From: Liriodendron chinense
Taxonomy: Eukaryota; Streptophyta; Magnoliopsida; Magnoliales; Magnoliaceae
NCBI GenBank assembly: GCA_003013855.2
Contig: ML058370.1
Coordinates: 434,001-498,000, forward strand
Direction of reading: 5' to 3'
Length of the DNA: 64,000 nt
Of the stretch, positions 46,626 to 57,059 are shown one piece after another; position 1 is the first letter of the stretch, and each line of letters begins with the position of its first letter. The position numbers were made by a program, and so were the translations under genes. The notes under the pieces were generated by a model. The model ran no database searches, was not told the origin of the DNA, and was given only the letters and a program-made list of their open reading frames with translations.

Positions 46626-48812
46626 ATGGCTGGGAACTTTGACGAGACCACAGTCCCTCTTGGTGATGCCACTCTGGAATCCTCTGCCTCTAGTAGTGCG
46701 AGGGTTCCGGCAGGGAGATACACAGCAGCCGGATATCCTTCTGTTTTATCGAAGAACCGGCTGGTTGAGTTACGGGAGAGATACCTGATCCCTGACTCAG
46801 TCATTCTCCAATTGCCCGGAGATGGAGAGACACCAGACTCCCCTCCCCCAGGATGCGTAGCTTTTTATGAGTACCAGCTCATCCTGGGGGTACGCCTCCC
46901 CCTCCATCCCTTCATACGCGACGTTCTCCGATGTTACAAGATTGCCCCCGGGCAACTCATCGTGAACGGATGGAGGGTAGTTCTGGGCTCCTTTGTCCTC
47001 TGGGCTCAGGTCGGCAACGGGGAGCTCACGGCAGAGGAGTTCCTCCGTATGTTCCGTCTGAAGAAAGCACCCACCAGCGAAGGCTGGTACTACCTGTGCT
47101 ACTGGCACCGGGATAACTTCGTGCTGGGGAAACCCTCCTCGAACTATCCCGGCTGGAGGAAACGGTGGTTCTATGCTTCCGGGTACTGGGAGTCTGCTTC
47201 CTCCAGGAGTCCAGGAGTTACCCGTTTTTTCTGTGAAGGTAGGCACAATCCCACATTGTGCAGTTTTCTCCAGTTAAGATTTTAGGGTTTTCACTTCATT
47301 TTTTTTACCTCTATTTGTGCTCGCAGGTATCCCGGCCTTGAAAAAACCAAATTCGAAGGGAGGGATCAATGAGTAGATAGTCAGGGTGTACAAGGTGCCT
47401 GTTGGTGATAGGCACATCGAGGCTTGCTTGTCTCCCTCGCAACTTGCTGCAGCGGGCTTAATATCCAGCGGAGAAGTCGAGATGACGAAGGCCGGGGAGG
47501 AGGGGTCTGCTGCCCCGACTGAAGGGCACGAACTCCAAGAGGCAGAAGAAAACACCTGCCGAACCATCTCAACCACCCGTCCGTAAGGGTAGCGACCAAC
47601 CGGCCCCTCCCGCGAGCACGGCGGGAGTACCGGCAGTGCTCAATATTCCCCCACTGGTGGTCGCACCTGGACCGCCAGTGATTAACATCACTGACAACTC
47701 CCCGGATGGGGCAGGATCCAGCTGCCCCCCAGCTGAAGAGGCTCACGAGCAAATAGAGCCTCGCGAGCCGGCTCCTGCTCGCGAGCTGATCCCTGCTGTC
47801 GAGCAGGGTCCTACTCGCGAGTCGATGGCCCCGCCTCGCGAGCCGGCTGGGTTGGTCGTTGCCCAACCATCTGGAAGTGGGACATTCTATCCCTCGCCAC
47901 CTCCATCCGATATGCAAATTTTTGTTCGAGAATGTCTCCCCCCAAACCTTTGGCTCTCTTCCAGAGCCAAGCCCTGAGAACCTCTTCCTTGAGGCGGGGG
48001 TAAGGATGGTGCAGGTAAAACCTTGGAGATTTAGTTTTTAACTTCATTATTTTGGGGCTCTCAAATGTTTTTTCTCACGTTTTTCTTTTTCATTTTGCAG
48101 GGCTTGGACCTCATCTTGCGGACGAAGCGAGATATCGTCGCTGCTCGCCGCGTGATCGATGAGGCAGAAGGGAAGAGGATCGCCTTGGAGAAGGCGGTCC
48201 AGGGACGGGATCAACTGCTCAAGGCCCGTGAAGCAGTGATCTCGAAGAGAGATGAGGAGAAGAAGATCCTCATCGAGAAAGTCCAAGTCCTGACCGACAG
48301 GTATCAGGCCTTGGACTCTAACTTCGCTAAGCTCACGGGTTTGAAGGAGAAAGTGGAGAGAGAGAGGGAGATCTTTCGCCAAGATAAGATCTCGTTGGAG
48401 GAGCGGCTAGCGGAGGCCAGGTCGCAGCTCAAAGAAGCCAATGACAACTTGGAGAAGGAGCGCTCCGCTCTTGCATAGCTTAAGGACGACTCGATCCACT
48501 GGGACGAGGAGAAAGTCGCCCTTGTAAAAATGCTCTCGGAGGAAGGTCCTCGGGCAATTTCGAGTTCCGGACTTCGCAGCTATATGACGATGAGAGATAT
48601 GAGTCATATGATGCTGGTCGCGACTTTGCGCTAAGAGTAGTGCAATGAATGATCCCATCCTTCGATATGGGGGAATTTGGGCGAGTCGCGACCATCATAG
48701 CTGCAGAGGAGCAAGCTGCTGCTGAGAACGAGGTGACCGAGGCCACGCAGGCTGGAGGGGCTCCTGAAATAGGCCCTGAAGTCGAGAGCACGGTTCCTTC
48801 TCCGAGAGATTG
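46626..48812 (+). pseudogene. Antisense extra gene of the Tat element (PF04195-type), broken
   Basis: Runs opposite to gag-pol. Exon 1, 46626-47238 (MAGNFDETTVPLG), contains the putative gypsy-type transposon domain: PPPGCVAFYEYQLILGVRLP, FIRDVLRCYKIAPGQLIVNG and a WYYLCYWHRDN stretch. Donor GTAGGC, acceptor CTCGCAG before 47327. Exon 2 begins IPALKKPNSKGGIN and hits TAG at 47374-47376; further text is proline rich and shifts frame. Acceptor TTTTGCAG precedes exon 3 (48102), a coiled coil of about 120 residues rich in Lys, Glu and Arg, stopped at 48476-48478, with recognisable frame beyond. The function of this family is unknown; the coiled coil suggests protein contacts. The acceptors and domain order match intact relatives as I recall them. 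Confidence 0.75.
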
Positions 48813-48957
48813 ATTTTCCTTTTTATTTTCCTTTCTCCTGTACTTGCTGAGCTGATACTTGTAAACATTTGATTTTAATGAAAAGTTATTTTTTAGAAGT
48901 AGTGTTCTTCTTGTTTACTTTCTCTTTCCCTTTCATGTAATGAATGCCTTCCTTGTT

Positions 48958-49251
48958 TCAATGAATTATGCTCAACCCGGGGGGTCATAGTGACCATGCC
49001 CTCGTGGAGATAGACTGATCTATCGATCGAGGAATGAGTTGTGCTCAATCCGGTGGGTCGTGATGACCATACCCTCGTGGAGAGAGACTGATCTATCGAT
49101 TGAGAAATGAGTTGTGCTCAATCCGGAGGGTCGTGATGACCATACCCTCGTGGAGATAGACTGATCTATCGATTGAGAAATGAGTTGTGCTCAATCCGGG
49201 GGGTCGTGATGACCATACCCTCGTGGAGATAGACTGATCTATCGATTGAGA
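48958..49251. repeat. 73-bp tandem repeat, four copies
   Basis: Copies of GTGCTCAATCCGG... with CATACCCTCGTGGAGA and GACTGATCTATCGATTGAG recur every 73 bp (48968, 49041, 49114, 49187). It lies between the antisense gene and the end of pol, a place where Tat elements often keep repeats. Short minus frames here are by-products. Confidence 0.92.
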
Positions 49252-49486
49252 CTCCAAATTTACCAAGGGTAGAAGGATGGTCGAGAATACAAACAAGCTC
49301 TTCTGCAGTGTTTGTTTTCGATCCATAAAATGGAAATGCGACCTTCCTGGGTGAATTTAACCCTACCAAAGGTAGGCAATTGGCCAAGATATCGTATGCA
49401 TCTTCTTCGGGGCTATTCAGGTCCAAGTTAATGGAGTAGCGACCAAAAGATATCTTTTTACTTTATTCACGAAATGTCGTCATGAA

Positions 49487-50725
49487 CTACATAGAATCTA
49501 GGGATAGTATTGTAGCAAATGCTCTACGTGCCAAGGGAGACGTACGGGTCTTCCCTGCATATCTTCGAGAGGTAATAAGTACCGGGTCGCACAATCTTAA
49601 TAACCCGATAAGGGCCTTCCCAATTTGGATCCAGCGAACGAGCGGGAACCCGAGTCTTTGCCTCAGGACCAAATCTCCGAGCTGGAAGGACCTAGGCCGA
49701 ACTTTAGCATTTTGATAGCGAGCAATACGTTGCTGATATGCGACCGCTCGTAATTGGGAGGTATTTCTTCGTTCTTCCAAGAGGTCGAGATGAAGTCGAA
49801 GATCTTCCTGATTACCTGTGAGGTCATACTGTTCGATCCGATACGAGGGCACTTGAATTTCCACTGGTACTACCGCATCGACACCAAGTGCTAAGGAAAA
49901 AGGGGTCTCACCCGTTGATGTACGAGTTGTAGTCCTATATGCCCATAATACCTCTGGTAAAAGTTCTGGCCATTCACCTTTGCATTCAACAAGCTTGGTT
50001 TTTAAATGGTGCTTAATGATTTTGTTCACTGCCTCGACCTGCCCATTCGCCTGAGGATGATATGGAGAAGTGCGGAGATTACGTATCTTCCATTTGTCCC
50101 AAAATTCATCAAAGGCCGCGTTGTCGAACTGCGTTCCGTTGTCGGTAATTATAGTGTGAGGGAGTCCGAAACGGCATATGATATTTCTCCATATGAACTT
50201 GGTAGTTTGTTTCTCAGTAATCTTGGCCAATGGTTCTGCCTTGGCCCATTTGGTGAAGTAATCAACCGCCACAATTGCGAACTTATTTTGTCCCTTTTCC
50301 ATGGGCAAGGGCCCAATGATATCGACCCCCACTGAGCGAAAGGCCAAGGGCTATCAACTGGAGTCATCCGTTCGGATGGTACATGAGGTATAGGTGAATA
50401 TCGTTGGCACTTGTCACATTTTTTTAGAAAATTCAATTGCATCTGCTTTCATAGTGGGCCAATAATATCCTTGCCGCATCGCCTTATATGCTAAGGATCG
50501 TCCCCTGGGGTGATTACCACATGCCCCTGGTGTACTTCGTCTAGAACACGAAGTGCTGCTTCTGGATGAAGACACCTTAAATAAGGCAAGGAAAAGCTCT
50601 TGCGCAACAATATTCCGTCTTGCAAGGCATACCTGGCAGCTCGAAGGCGAATTTGTCTTGCAGCTTTCTTGTCCTCTGGTAGGTATCCGTCTCTGAGATA
50701 CAGGATGATAGGATCCATCCAGCAT
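49487..50725 (-). pseudogene. Tat integrase
   Basis: The zinc-binding part is split over two frames (LHPEAALRVLDEVHQGHV, then GYYWPTMKADA, then CDKCQRYSPIPH). The catalytic core is continuous from 50347: VDIIGPLPMEKGQ (first Asp), TDNGTQFDNAAFDEFW (second Asp), SPYHPQANGQVEAVNKIIKH (Glu). It continues through a WAYRTTTRTSTGETPFSLALG stretch to a C-terminal domain near RSFQLGDLVLRQ. The D, D and E residues are all present. Breaks in the zinc module make the protein non-functional as read. Confidence 0.85.
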
Positions 50726-50780
50726 GGAGATGATTGTACCGATATTACTTGCTAAGAGTTGCTTGGTCGATACTCAGGTT

Positions 50781-51935
50781 CTAACGATGCTCGATGGGGA
50801 TTGAATATGATAACTCAGATTCTAGTGCAGAGGCGAGCTTTGCTAGGGAATCAGCAAGTTGGTTCTTCTCGCGAGGAATATGAATTATTTCATAAGTCTT
50901 CAGTTTTGCGAGCAGGATGAGGACACGAGACTTGTATAAGGCCATCCTTTCTTCTTTGGCCTCGAATTCACCAAGGACTTGGTTGACAATGAGCTGGGAG
51001 TCACTATGAATTAACAGATTCTGAATTGCAAGGACAATGGCCAGTTCTAGGCCGACGATCAGGGCCTCATATTCTGCTTCATTATTCGAGACGCGAGAAT
51101 CAAAACGCAGAGCATATTGGAAATGCGACCCGTCGGGAGCTACTAATATCAGGCCCGCTCCGCTGCCAGTGGCCCGCAACGACCCGTCCACGAAGAGTGA
51201 CCAAGGAGGCTGGTCGCTGGTCATGGTATTATCATCGGATGAGTATGTGAATTCTGCAATGAAGTCAGCCACGGCCTGGCCCTTGACTGTGGTCCTGGGG
51301 CAGAATGAGATATCGTGCTCGCTGATCTCGACTGCCCATTTAGTTAAGCGTCCGAAAGCCTCGGGTTTTTGAAGGACTTGCCGCAGTGGATGATTTGTTG
51401 GTACTAGAATAGCGTGAGCTTGAAAGTATGGTCGCAGTTTTCGAGCTGCCGTGACTAAGGCTAGGGCCAGCTTCTCCATATCAGAATACCTAGTTTCTGC
51501 ATCAACCATTGCTCGACTGATATAATAAACAGGCCTTTGCACCCCGGAATCTTCTCTTATCAAAGCGGCGCTAACGGCCGTAGTGGACACAGAAAGATAA
51601 AGAATGAGTTGCTCATGTGCTACAGGTTTTGACAAAATGGGAGGTGTGCTCATGTATTGCTTCAGTTGTTGAAAGGCTTCCTCACACTCTGGCGTCCATT
51701 TCCAATCAGACTTGGCCGTTGCACGGAAGAGTTTAAAGAATGGTAAGCACTTGTCGGATGCTCGCGAGATGAACCTATTCAACGATGCGATGCGACCAGC
51801 CAGACGCTGGACGTCCTTCAGAGTAGTGGGGGATTTCATCTCTACCAATGCTTTTATCTTTTCGGGATTTGCCTCAATTCCTGCTAACCGACCATGAACC
51901 CGAGGAACTTTCCAGCAGATACCCCGAATGCACAC
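50781..51935 (-). pseudogene. Tat RT end, RNase H and second (archaeal-type) RNase H
   Basis: Begins at the end of RT (IEANPEKIKALVEM, LAGRIASLNRFISR). The first RNase H follows (LYLSVSTTAVSAALI, SDMEKLALALVTAAR), lacking the usual DAS start and probably inactive. Then comes the second RNase H: WSLFVDGSLRATGSGAGLIL, NNEAEYEALIVGLELA, IHSDSQLIVNQVLGEF and NQLADSLAKLAS, with the D-E-D-D residues in place. This second domain is a Tat-lineage feature. The frame ends at a stop at 50781-50783; it opens after a frameshift near 51930. Confidence 0.88.
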
Positions 51936-52930
51936 TTTTCTAGATTCAACTTCATCTGATATTTCCTCATCAGATCGAATGCTTCTCGAAGATCAGGGAG
52001 ATGATCATCTTCCACGATGCTTTTCACGAGCATGTCATCGACGTAAACTTCCATATTTCTGCCGATTTGGGCAGCGAATATTTTGTTGACGAGGCGCTGA
52101 TAGGTGGCCCCTGCATTTTTAAGACCAAATAGCATTACCTGGTAGCAATATAGTCCCCGATCTATGATGAAGGCGGTATGCTGGCTATCAGGTGGGTGCA
52201 TCATGATCTGATTGTAACCAGAATAAGCATCCATAAAACTGAGCAAAGCGTGCCCAGCTGTTGAATCAACCAACTAGTCGATCCGCAGTGTCGGGAAGCT
52301 ATCTTTGGGACATGCTTTGTTCAAATCTGAATAGTCGACGCACATTCTCCATTTGCCATTAGTTTTTCGGACGAGAACTACGTTCGCGACCCACTCTGGG
52401 TAATCAACCTCCTTAATGAAATTGACCGTGAGTAGCTTCTCCACTTCAGCTTTGATCGCCATTTGCCTTTCTGCAGTGAAGGCACGCCGACGCTGGTGCA
52501 CGGGTTTATGCTTCGGGTCGATATTGAGACGATGTACGATGACATTGGGGTCGATGCCTGGCATATCTTTATGAGACCAAGCAAACACGTCCTGGTACTC
52601 GGTGAGGAAACGGACCAAATCTTCACGATGGACATTGGTTAAAGAAGACCCAATGTACACGACCCTAGACGGGTCGTCTTTGGTTAGGTGAATCGCCACT
52701 GTTTCTTCCCCAGGAGTTCCTGATTGGAGAACGTTCTCTCTCGGATCCAGAGAGGTGTTGGTGGAAAAGTTGGGTGAATCTTGTGCTATCTCCATAACGG
52801 GTGTCGCTTGAGCCTTCTTTCGATCTTGTAGGGCTATCTGATAGCAAGACCGTGCCTCCTGTTGACTTCCTCGTACGACCCCGATGCCATTTGGGGTAGG
52901 AAATTTGACACACAGATATGAAGGGTGCAA
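51884..52930 (-). pseudogene. Tat reverse transcriptase core
   Basis: Upstream portion HREDLVRFLTEYQDVFAWSH and PGIDPNVIVHRLNID, then EYVANVVLVRK-like EWVANVVLVRKTNGKWRMCV and DYSDLNKACPKDSFP. A TAG at 52274-52276 interrupts after RID. The same frame goes on with FMDAYSGYNQIMMHPPD (motif A, Asp kept) and MEVYVDDMLVKS (motif C, YVDD kept). It ends at FLGFMVG, where the next frame takes over. The catalytic aspartates are intact, so only the nonsense codon and a frameshift separate it from a readable RT. Confidence 0.88.
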
Positions 52931-53007
52931 GGCTGCCCCAACCTTAGTAAGAGACGGTCACCCCAAAATGGCGTTATACGCTGATTTTCGATCCACCACA
53001 AGGAAGT

Positions 53008-53586
53008 TTATGAAGACGGTAGTCTTCGTCGGATTTTCTCCAAAATAACTGGGAGATCAATGCTTCCTTCAGGTGTTACTACCTCACCTCCGAAGCCGAC
53101 GAGGGGGGTCGAAACTGGCTTGAGTAGGCTTCTGGCTAGAGCCATTTTGTTGAAAGCCTCCAAGTATAGAATATCGGCTGAGCTACCTGTATCCACCATA
53201 ATTCGATGAGTCAGATAATTGATACCTTTAATGTGACTACGATGGAATTCTTCGTGAGGGAAGTGAATTCCCGCTGCATCTTCGAGGGTGAAAGGAAATG
53301 AGAGGATGGCTGGCTTTTGACGAGCTAGGCGTCTGTTCCAGCCAATAGATATGCTGGGGTTCTTTAGACGCCTTCCGAGTGTATGTTTTCCTTGAGCTTG
53401 AGAGTCACCCCCACAAGCTGGTCCTCCGACGATGGTGCGAATTTCTCCAGTAGGCTCGGCGTCCTCTTGGGCAGTATGATGATGAGGCGGTTCCTTTTGG
53501 CGTGGTGAGGCTTTCGCCCCTTCTGGTGATCGATTTTTACGAGCGTACATAATCCTGAAGATGGCCTTTTCGAATAAGGGCTTCAA
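53008..53586 (-). pseudogene. Tat protease region
   Basis: A gag-linked, proline and histidine rich part leads to LSFPFTLEDAAGIHFPHEE and HRIMVDTGSSADILYLEAF. VDTGSSADIL is the aspartic protease active site with its Asp intact. Continues to GEVVTPEGSIDLPV. Frameshifted at both ends relative to the neighbours (near 53010 and 53560). Confidence 0.82.
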
Positions 53587-53943
53587 TGTGATCTCGTAGA
53601 GAGATGCAATCTTGGGTTCTATGCCTGTGATCTTTATGGAAGAAACAGAACTTGCTCTTGTCTCTCTTCTCGGGATCGGATTTTATCTTTGCAGGCCACT
53701 TCACATATGGCTTGTGTTTTATCTCCATTAGAACCTTTTCATGAGACCGATTAAGAGGAGTGTAGTTATGATATTTACCAGAATAAGGTTCTTGGGGGAA
53801 CGTTCGCGCTGATCACGACGATATTTTTTATCTGCAGTAGAAGTTCCATCTGGCTTGCGCTTCTTACCTTGTACTCCACGGCGTGTCAATGCGACTTCTT
53901 CTGCATTGATATATTTCTGAGCTTTGGTTTGAAATTCTGCCAT
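53537..53943 (-). pseudogene. Tat gag C-terminal part with zinc-knuckle-like motif
   Basis: AEFQTKAQKYINAEEVA is a conserved gag tail, followed by a lysine and arginine rich tract (RRDQRERSP). In the next frame (53728-53537) comes CFFHKDHRHRTQDC, then LRDHIEALIRKGHLQDYV. In Tat elements this CxxH...HxTxxC block replaces a classic CCHC knuckle. The two frames join near 53728. Confidence 0.78.
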
Positions 53944-54116
53944 AGTTTTTGGAGGGCTCTTATCTAAAGCAAAGCTGAATTTCTCGCTTGTTATTCTGGC
54001 TATGAGAGCTGTAAGACCTTTTTTCTTCAGTTATAACCCTCAGTTTGAACGGCTTCGGCAGTGAATCGTACTGTGAACTCCTTTATTGTCTCCCCTTGGT
54101 TGCTGTTTCAGATCCA

Positions 54117-54987
54117 TCAGATGGGAGGCTGGCTTCTTAATGCGAATGCTTCCCATGAATTGAGAAAGGAATATCTCCGATAATTGGGAAAAGGAGCTGA
54201 TGGAACGGGGCTTTTAACCCGTGGAACTATGTACGAGCTTGCTTCCTTCAATGTTAGGGAAAAGGCCCTATACATGATTTCTGAGCCATGTCCCTCCAAC
54301 TCCATGAGAGACCTGTATGTTTCTAGGTGTTCAAGAGGATCACCAATACCTGTATACAGGGTGATAACTGGCGTTCGATACTTTCTAGGTAACGGTTGCC
54401 TCCATAACCTCGCTGGTAAAGGGGGGACTCGGATTGATGTATCGACGCCATGATGACAGATGGGATCGATTTTCCTGATATCGCTGTTCCATGACGTCAA
54501 AACGATCATGGATTCTTTGAGATCTCTTTCCATGGTAGGGTATAGCCTGATGTTTCGGCGGTGGAGCCTTGAGGTTGAGGTTGTCGATATGAACCAAGAA
54601 TGTATAGAATGTGGGGACGGCACAGGAAGATGGTTGCCAGGTGGTGGGACCTGGTGGTTCGTCCATAGAATGTCTGGAAGCCACTGCTATGGGTTGCGAT
54701 GGTAACCCTTCAAGTGTTGTTTTCTGCGGCTCGGGAAAATGCTGATCAAGCCGATTTGACAGGGCCTGAACTCCGGCATTTAGAGTTAGAAGAGTATTCC
54801 GAGGAAACGCAGGACATCGTCTTGATTTCCAGAAAGCCTCCAATAATGGGTTTGCTGATGGCATATTTGGCGCTCCTTGAGGGATATCGTCGAACTGGGT
54901 GAGAAGAGCAGGTATGGATTCCGTCTCATCGGGTGGAGGTGGTGCCTGCCTTGAAGTCGAAGGATGAACAACTTTTTTAGGAGGCAT
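54117..54987 (-). pseudogene. Tat gag N-terminal part
   Basis: ATG at 54987 (MPPKKVVHPSTSRQAPPPPD) is 78 bp from the 5' LTR and follows the primer site. A proline-rich, disordered N-terminus leads to a short helical segment (LSNRLDQHFPEPQ). After a frameshift the core reads YRTPVITLYTGIGDPLEHLE, then TYRSLMELEGHGSEIMYRAF, the retrotransposon capsid region. Further shifts follow near 54180 and 53950. Confidence 0.8.
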
Positions 54988-55045
54988 CGCAGAGAAGGAT
55001 TTTGATCGGTGGTTAGAACGATTGATTTTGATTGATCAAGTCGTT

Positions 55046-55062
55046 CCCACAGACGGCGCCAA
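55046..55062 (-). other. Primer binding site of the Tat element
   Basis: Minus strand reads TGGCGCCGTCTGTGGGA, three bases after the 5' LTR end. A TGG start complements the CCA end of a tRNA. Plant Ty3 elements use very similar sites; I am not certain which tRNA this one matches. Confidence 0.8.
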
Positions 55063-55064
55063 AC

Positions 55065-56164
55065 TGTTAACGTCAATTTGTAACAGGATACTCCGGTCGT
55101 TCACCTTCTCTCCAACAGGAATTTCCTTCGCCAGACCTGGTAAGAAGACAGAAAGCAACTAAGGGTGGCTGGTGTTCAGCCGTTAGCCCTCCGATGCTTA
55201 AGTCAGGTAAGGCAAAGAAGGAAGAGCAAAACAAGGCTCGAGATGAATATTGTGTACCTGTATTTAATGGAGTCTTCTCCTTATATAGATCTGGAAGGGT
55301 CCAATCTGTTACGTGAAATATCGAGAGCCTGCTGATTTCATGTACGATACCGAGATCCCGCTGATTTAGTGGGATAAGATCCTCATCCTTAGAGAAGAGA
55401 TCTTAACCCAATGACTTGTCTTGACAATCACGTTCCTTGATAGCAATCCCTTGAGATTCGGAACCATAAGAGAAGATAAGCCCAAAATCGGCCTATACGG
55501 GCTGCTGGTACTGAAGGCTAAGGGGTGTCGCCACAAAGAAAGATGTTCGCATGTTAGAAGATGGTCGCAAGTCCAAGTGCTCGCTCATTTAGATGTAACA
55601 CCTTTCAACGACTTGTGAGAAGGTCTGCTCGCAGGAAAAAACACAACCTCTCGAAGCTTTGGTAGTCGGGCATCGTTTTCCTAATATACGAGCCTCGAGT
55701 GTGCTTCAAAACCTGGGACGAAGAGGGAAGAGAGCCTCGAACAGACGTTCTCGATAGTCGGATAAATGTGCTCACGAGATCGGAGTATCTTCAGAATATA
55801 CGAGTCTCGAACAGACGTTCTCGATAGCCGGATAAAGGTGCTCGCGAGATCGGAGTATCTTCAGAATATGCGAGTCTCGAACAGACGTTCTCGATAGTCG
55901 GATAGATGTGCTCGCGAGGTCTATCTCCAGCAGATGATCTTCACTATTTTGACTATAACAGTGACTCTTGAGCATATGATCTCGAGAGTCGAATGAGCGC
56001 CCCGTACTTATCCAATCTGCGACTCTCGAGTATATAATCTCGAGAGTCAAATGGGCACTCCGCATTTACTCGATCTGCGACTCTCAATCAGATGATCTCG
56101 AGAGTCGAATGGGCGTCCGCGTAATTCTTAGCAGCTAAGTTGCTCCATCATTTTGCCTATAACA
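55065..56164 (-). repeat. Tat 5' LTR
   Basis: 1100 bp, matching 45097-46192 with the same 70-bp repeats and hairpins. A minus-strand TATA box CTATATAAGG lies at about 55288-55279, so the transcript would start near 55250. Confidence 0.93.
55279..55288 (-). promoter_or_regulatory. TATA box of the Tat LTR
   Basis: CTATATAAGG on the minus strand in the 5' LTR; the same box is kept in the 3' LTR near 45315. Expected promoter for genomic RNA. Confidence 0.6.
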
Positions 56165-56411
56165 CATGGTCCACTTGAGATTTAGATATGCTTAAATTTT
56201 GGGTTCAACCCCTAAAATGAGCTGGAAAAACATATGTTCAGGATAGATAAGCACATACATTCTAGGTGGGCCTAACAAAGTTTACTCCGCATGATAAAGA
56301 GCGTGGAAAGTTACTCCGCACGTAATCAGATTTCACCCAAACCGTGCCCGTGTCATCCACTTTTGATTTGGAAATGCTTTAAATCAGTGGGAGTGGATTG
56401 CCTGTGACACC

Positions 56412-57050
56412 TAGAGCTATACACGAGTCGAGTCGAATCGAGCATCACCCTGCTTGGTGCTCGATTCGAACCCACATACCCCTGCTCATTACTTGGCTCG
56501 ACTCCGCCGAGTCAAGCAGGCCCTTGCTCGATCAGCAGACCGAGCGAGTGAGTCGATTCGAGTTTCGAGTTGAGCGGGCAGGTAGCTTCTCAACCAGGGG
56601 TGGTCGGCAACGAGCAGGCATCATGTGGGCTAGAGTGAGGGTGGCCAGGGATGAGCGGACAGGGGTGGCCGGTGTGACGAGCGAGCTGGGTGAGGGACTG
56701 AGGGTTCCAGCTGGCCAGGTGGGTTAGGGTTAAGGTTTGAAAATGCCAAAAGGGGTACTTGGGCGGTAAAAGGTAGAAAGTAAAAAAAATAGTTAGGGTT
56801 AAAAAAAAATCTTATATATATACTACGGCTCCGAGCCGAGCCGAGTCGAATCAAATCGAGTCGAGTTCAAGCTAACAAACGAGTCGAGCCGAATCGAGCA
56901 TGGCTCTGCTCGAAGCTCACTCGAACCCACTCGAGTATCAGAATTTTGACTCGGCTCGGCTCAAACTCACTTCCAATCTAAGCTAAGTCGAGCAGCTTCT
57001 GAGCGAGTCGAGCAAGTTTTTCGAGCTTACTCGACTCGTGTACAACTCTA
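56412..57050. mobile_element. hAT-type MITE with 8-bp target duplication
   Basis: 639 bp. Left end TAGAGCTATACACGAGTCGA; right end, on the opposite strand, TAGAGTTGTACACGAGTCGA, so the inverted repeats share about 20 of 22 positions. A perfect 8-bp duplication GTGACACC flanks it (56404-56411 and 57051-57058), as in hAT elements. The inside is full of CGAGTCGAGC-like short repeats near both ends and has no transposase. Confidence 0.88.
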
Positions 57051-57059
57051 GTGACACCG

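Larger units (their letters stand above)
45097..56164 (-). mobile_element. Full-length Tat-lineage Ty3 LTR retrotransposon
   Basis: An 11.07-kb element. LTRs at 45097-46192 (3') and 55065-56164 (5') begin TGTTAACG and end TATAACA. A 5-bp duplication CATGG flanks it (45092-45096 and 56165-56169). Gag-pol is on the minus strand with a second RNase H, the mark of the Tat lineage, and an extra gene runs on the plus strand between pol and the 3' LTR, as in other Tat elements. By eye the LTRs differ by a few per cent, with many single-base indels. All coding parts have breaks. Confidence 0.93.
44744..56334. mobile_element. Mutator-type MITE, split by the Tat element
   Basis: Terminal inverted repeats begin GAAAGCGGATTGCGTAGTAAC at the left (44744) and, on the opposite strand, GAAATCTGATTACGTGCGGA at the right (56334). 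They are flanked by a perfect 9-bp target duplication ACCCAAACC (44735-44743 and 56335-56343), which fits Mutator-like elements. Removing the inserted Tat element and one CATGG leaves about 518 bp: 44744-45096 plus 56170-56334. The internal part is a GGGCCCACC-family sequence without coding potential. Confidence 0.8.

Noticed and set aside
47386..47917. Independent arginine-rich gene on the minus strand (178 codons)
   Set aside because: It is the antisense shadow of the proline-rich exon of the Tat antisense gene.
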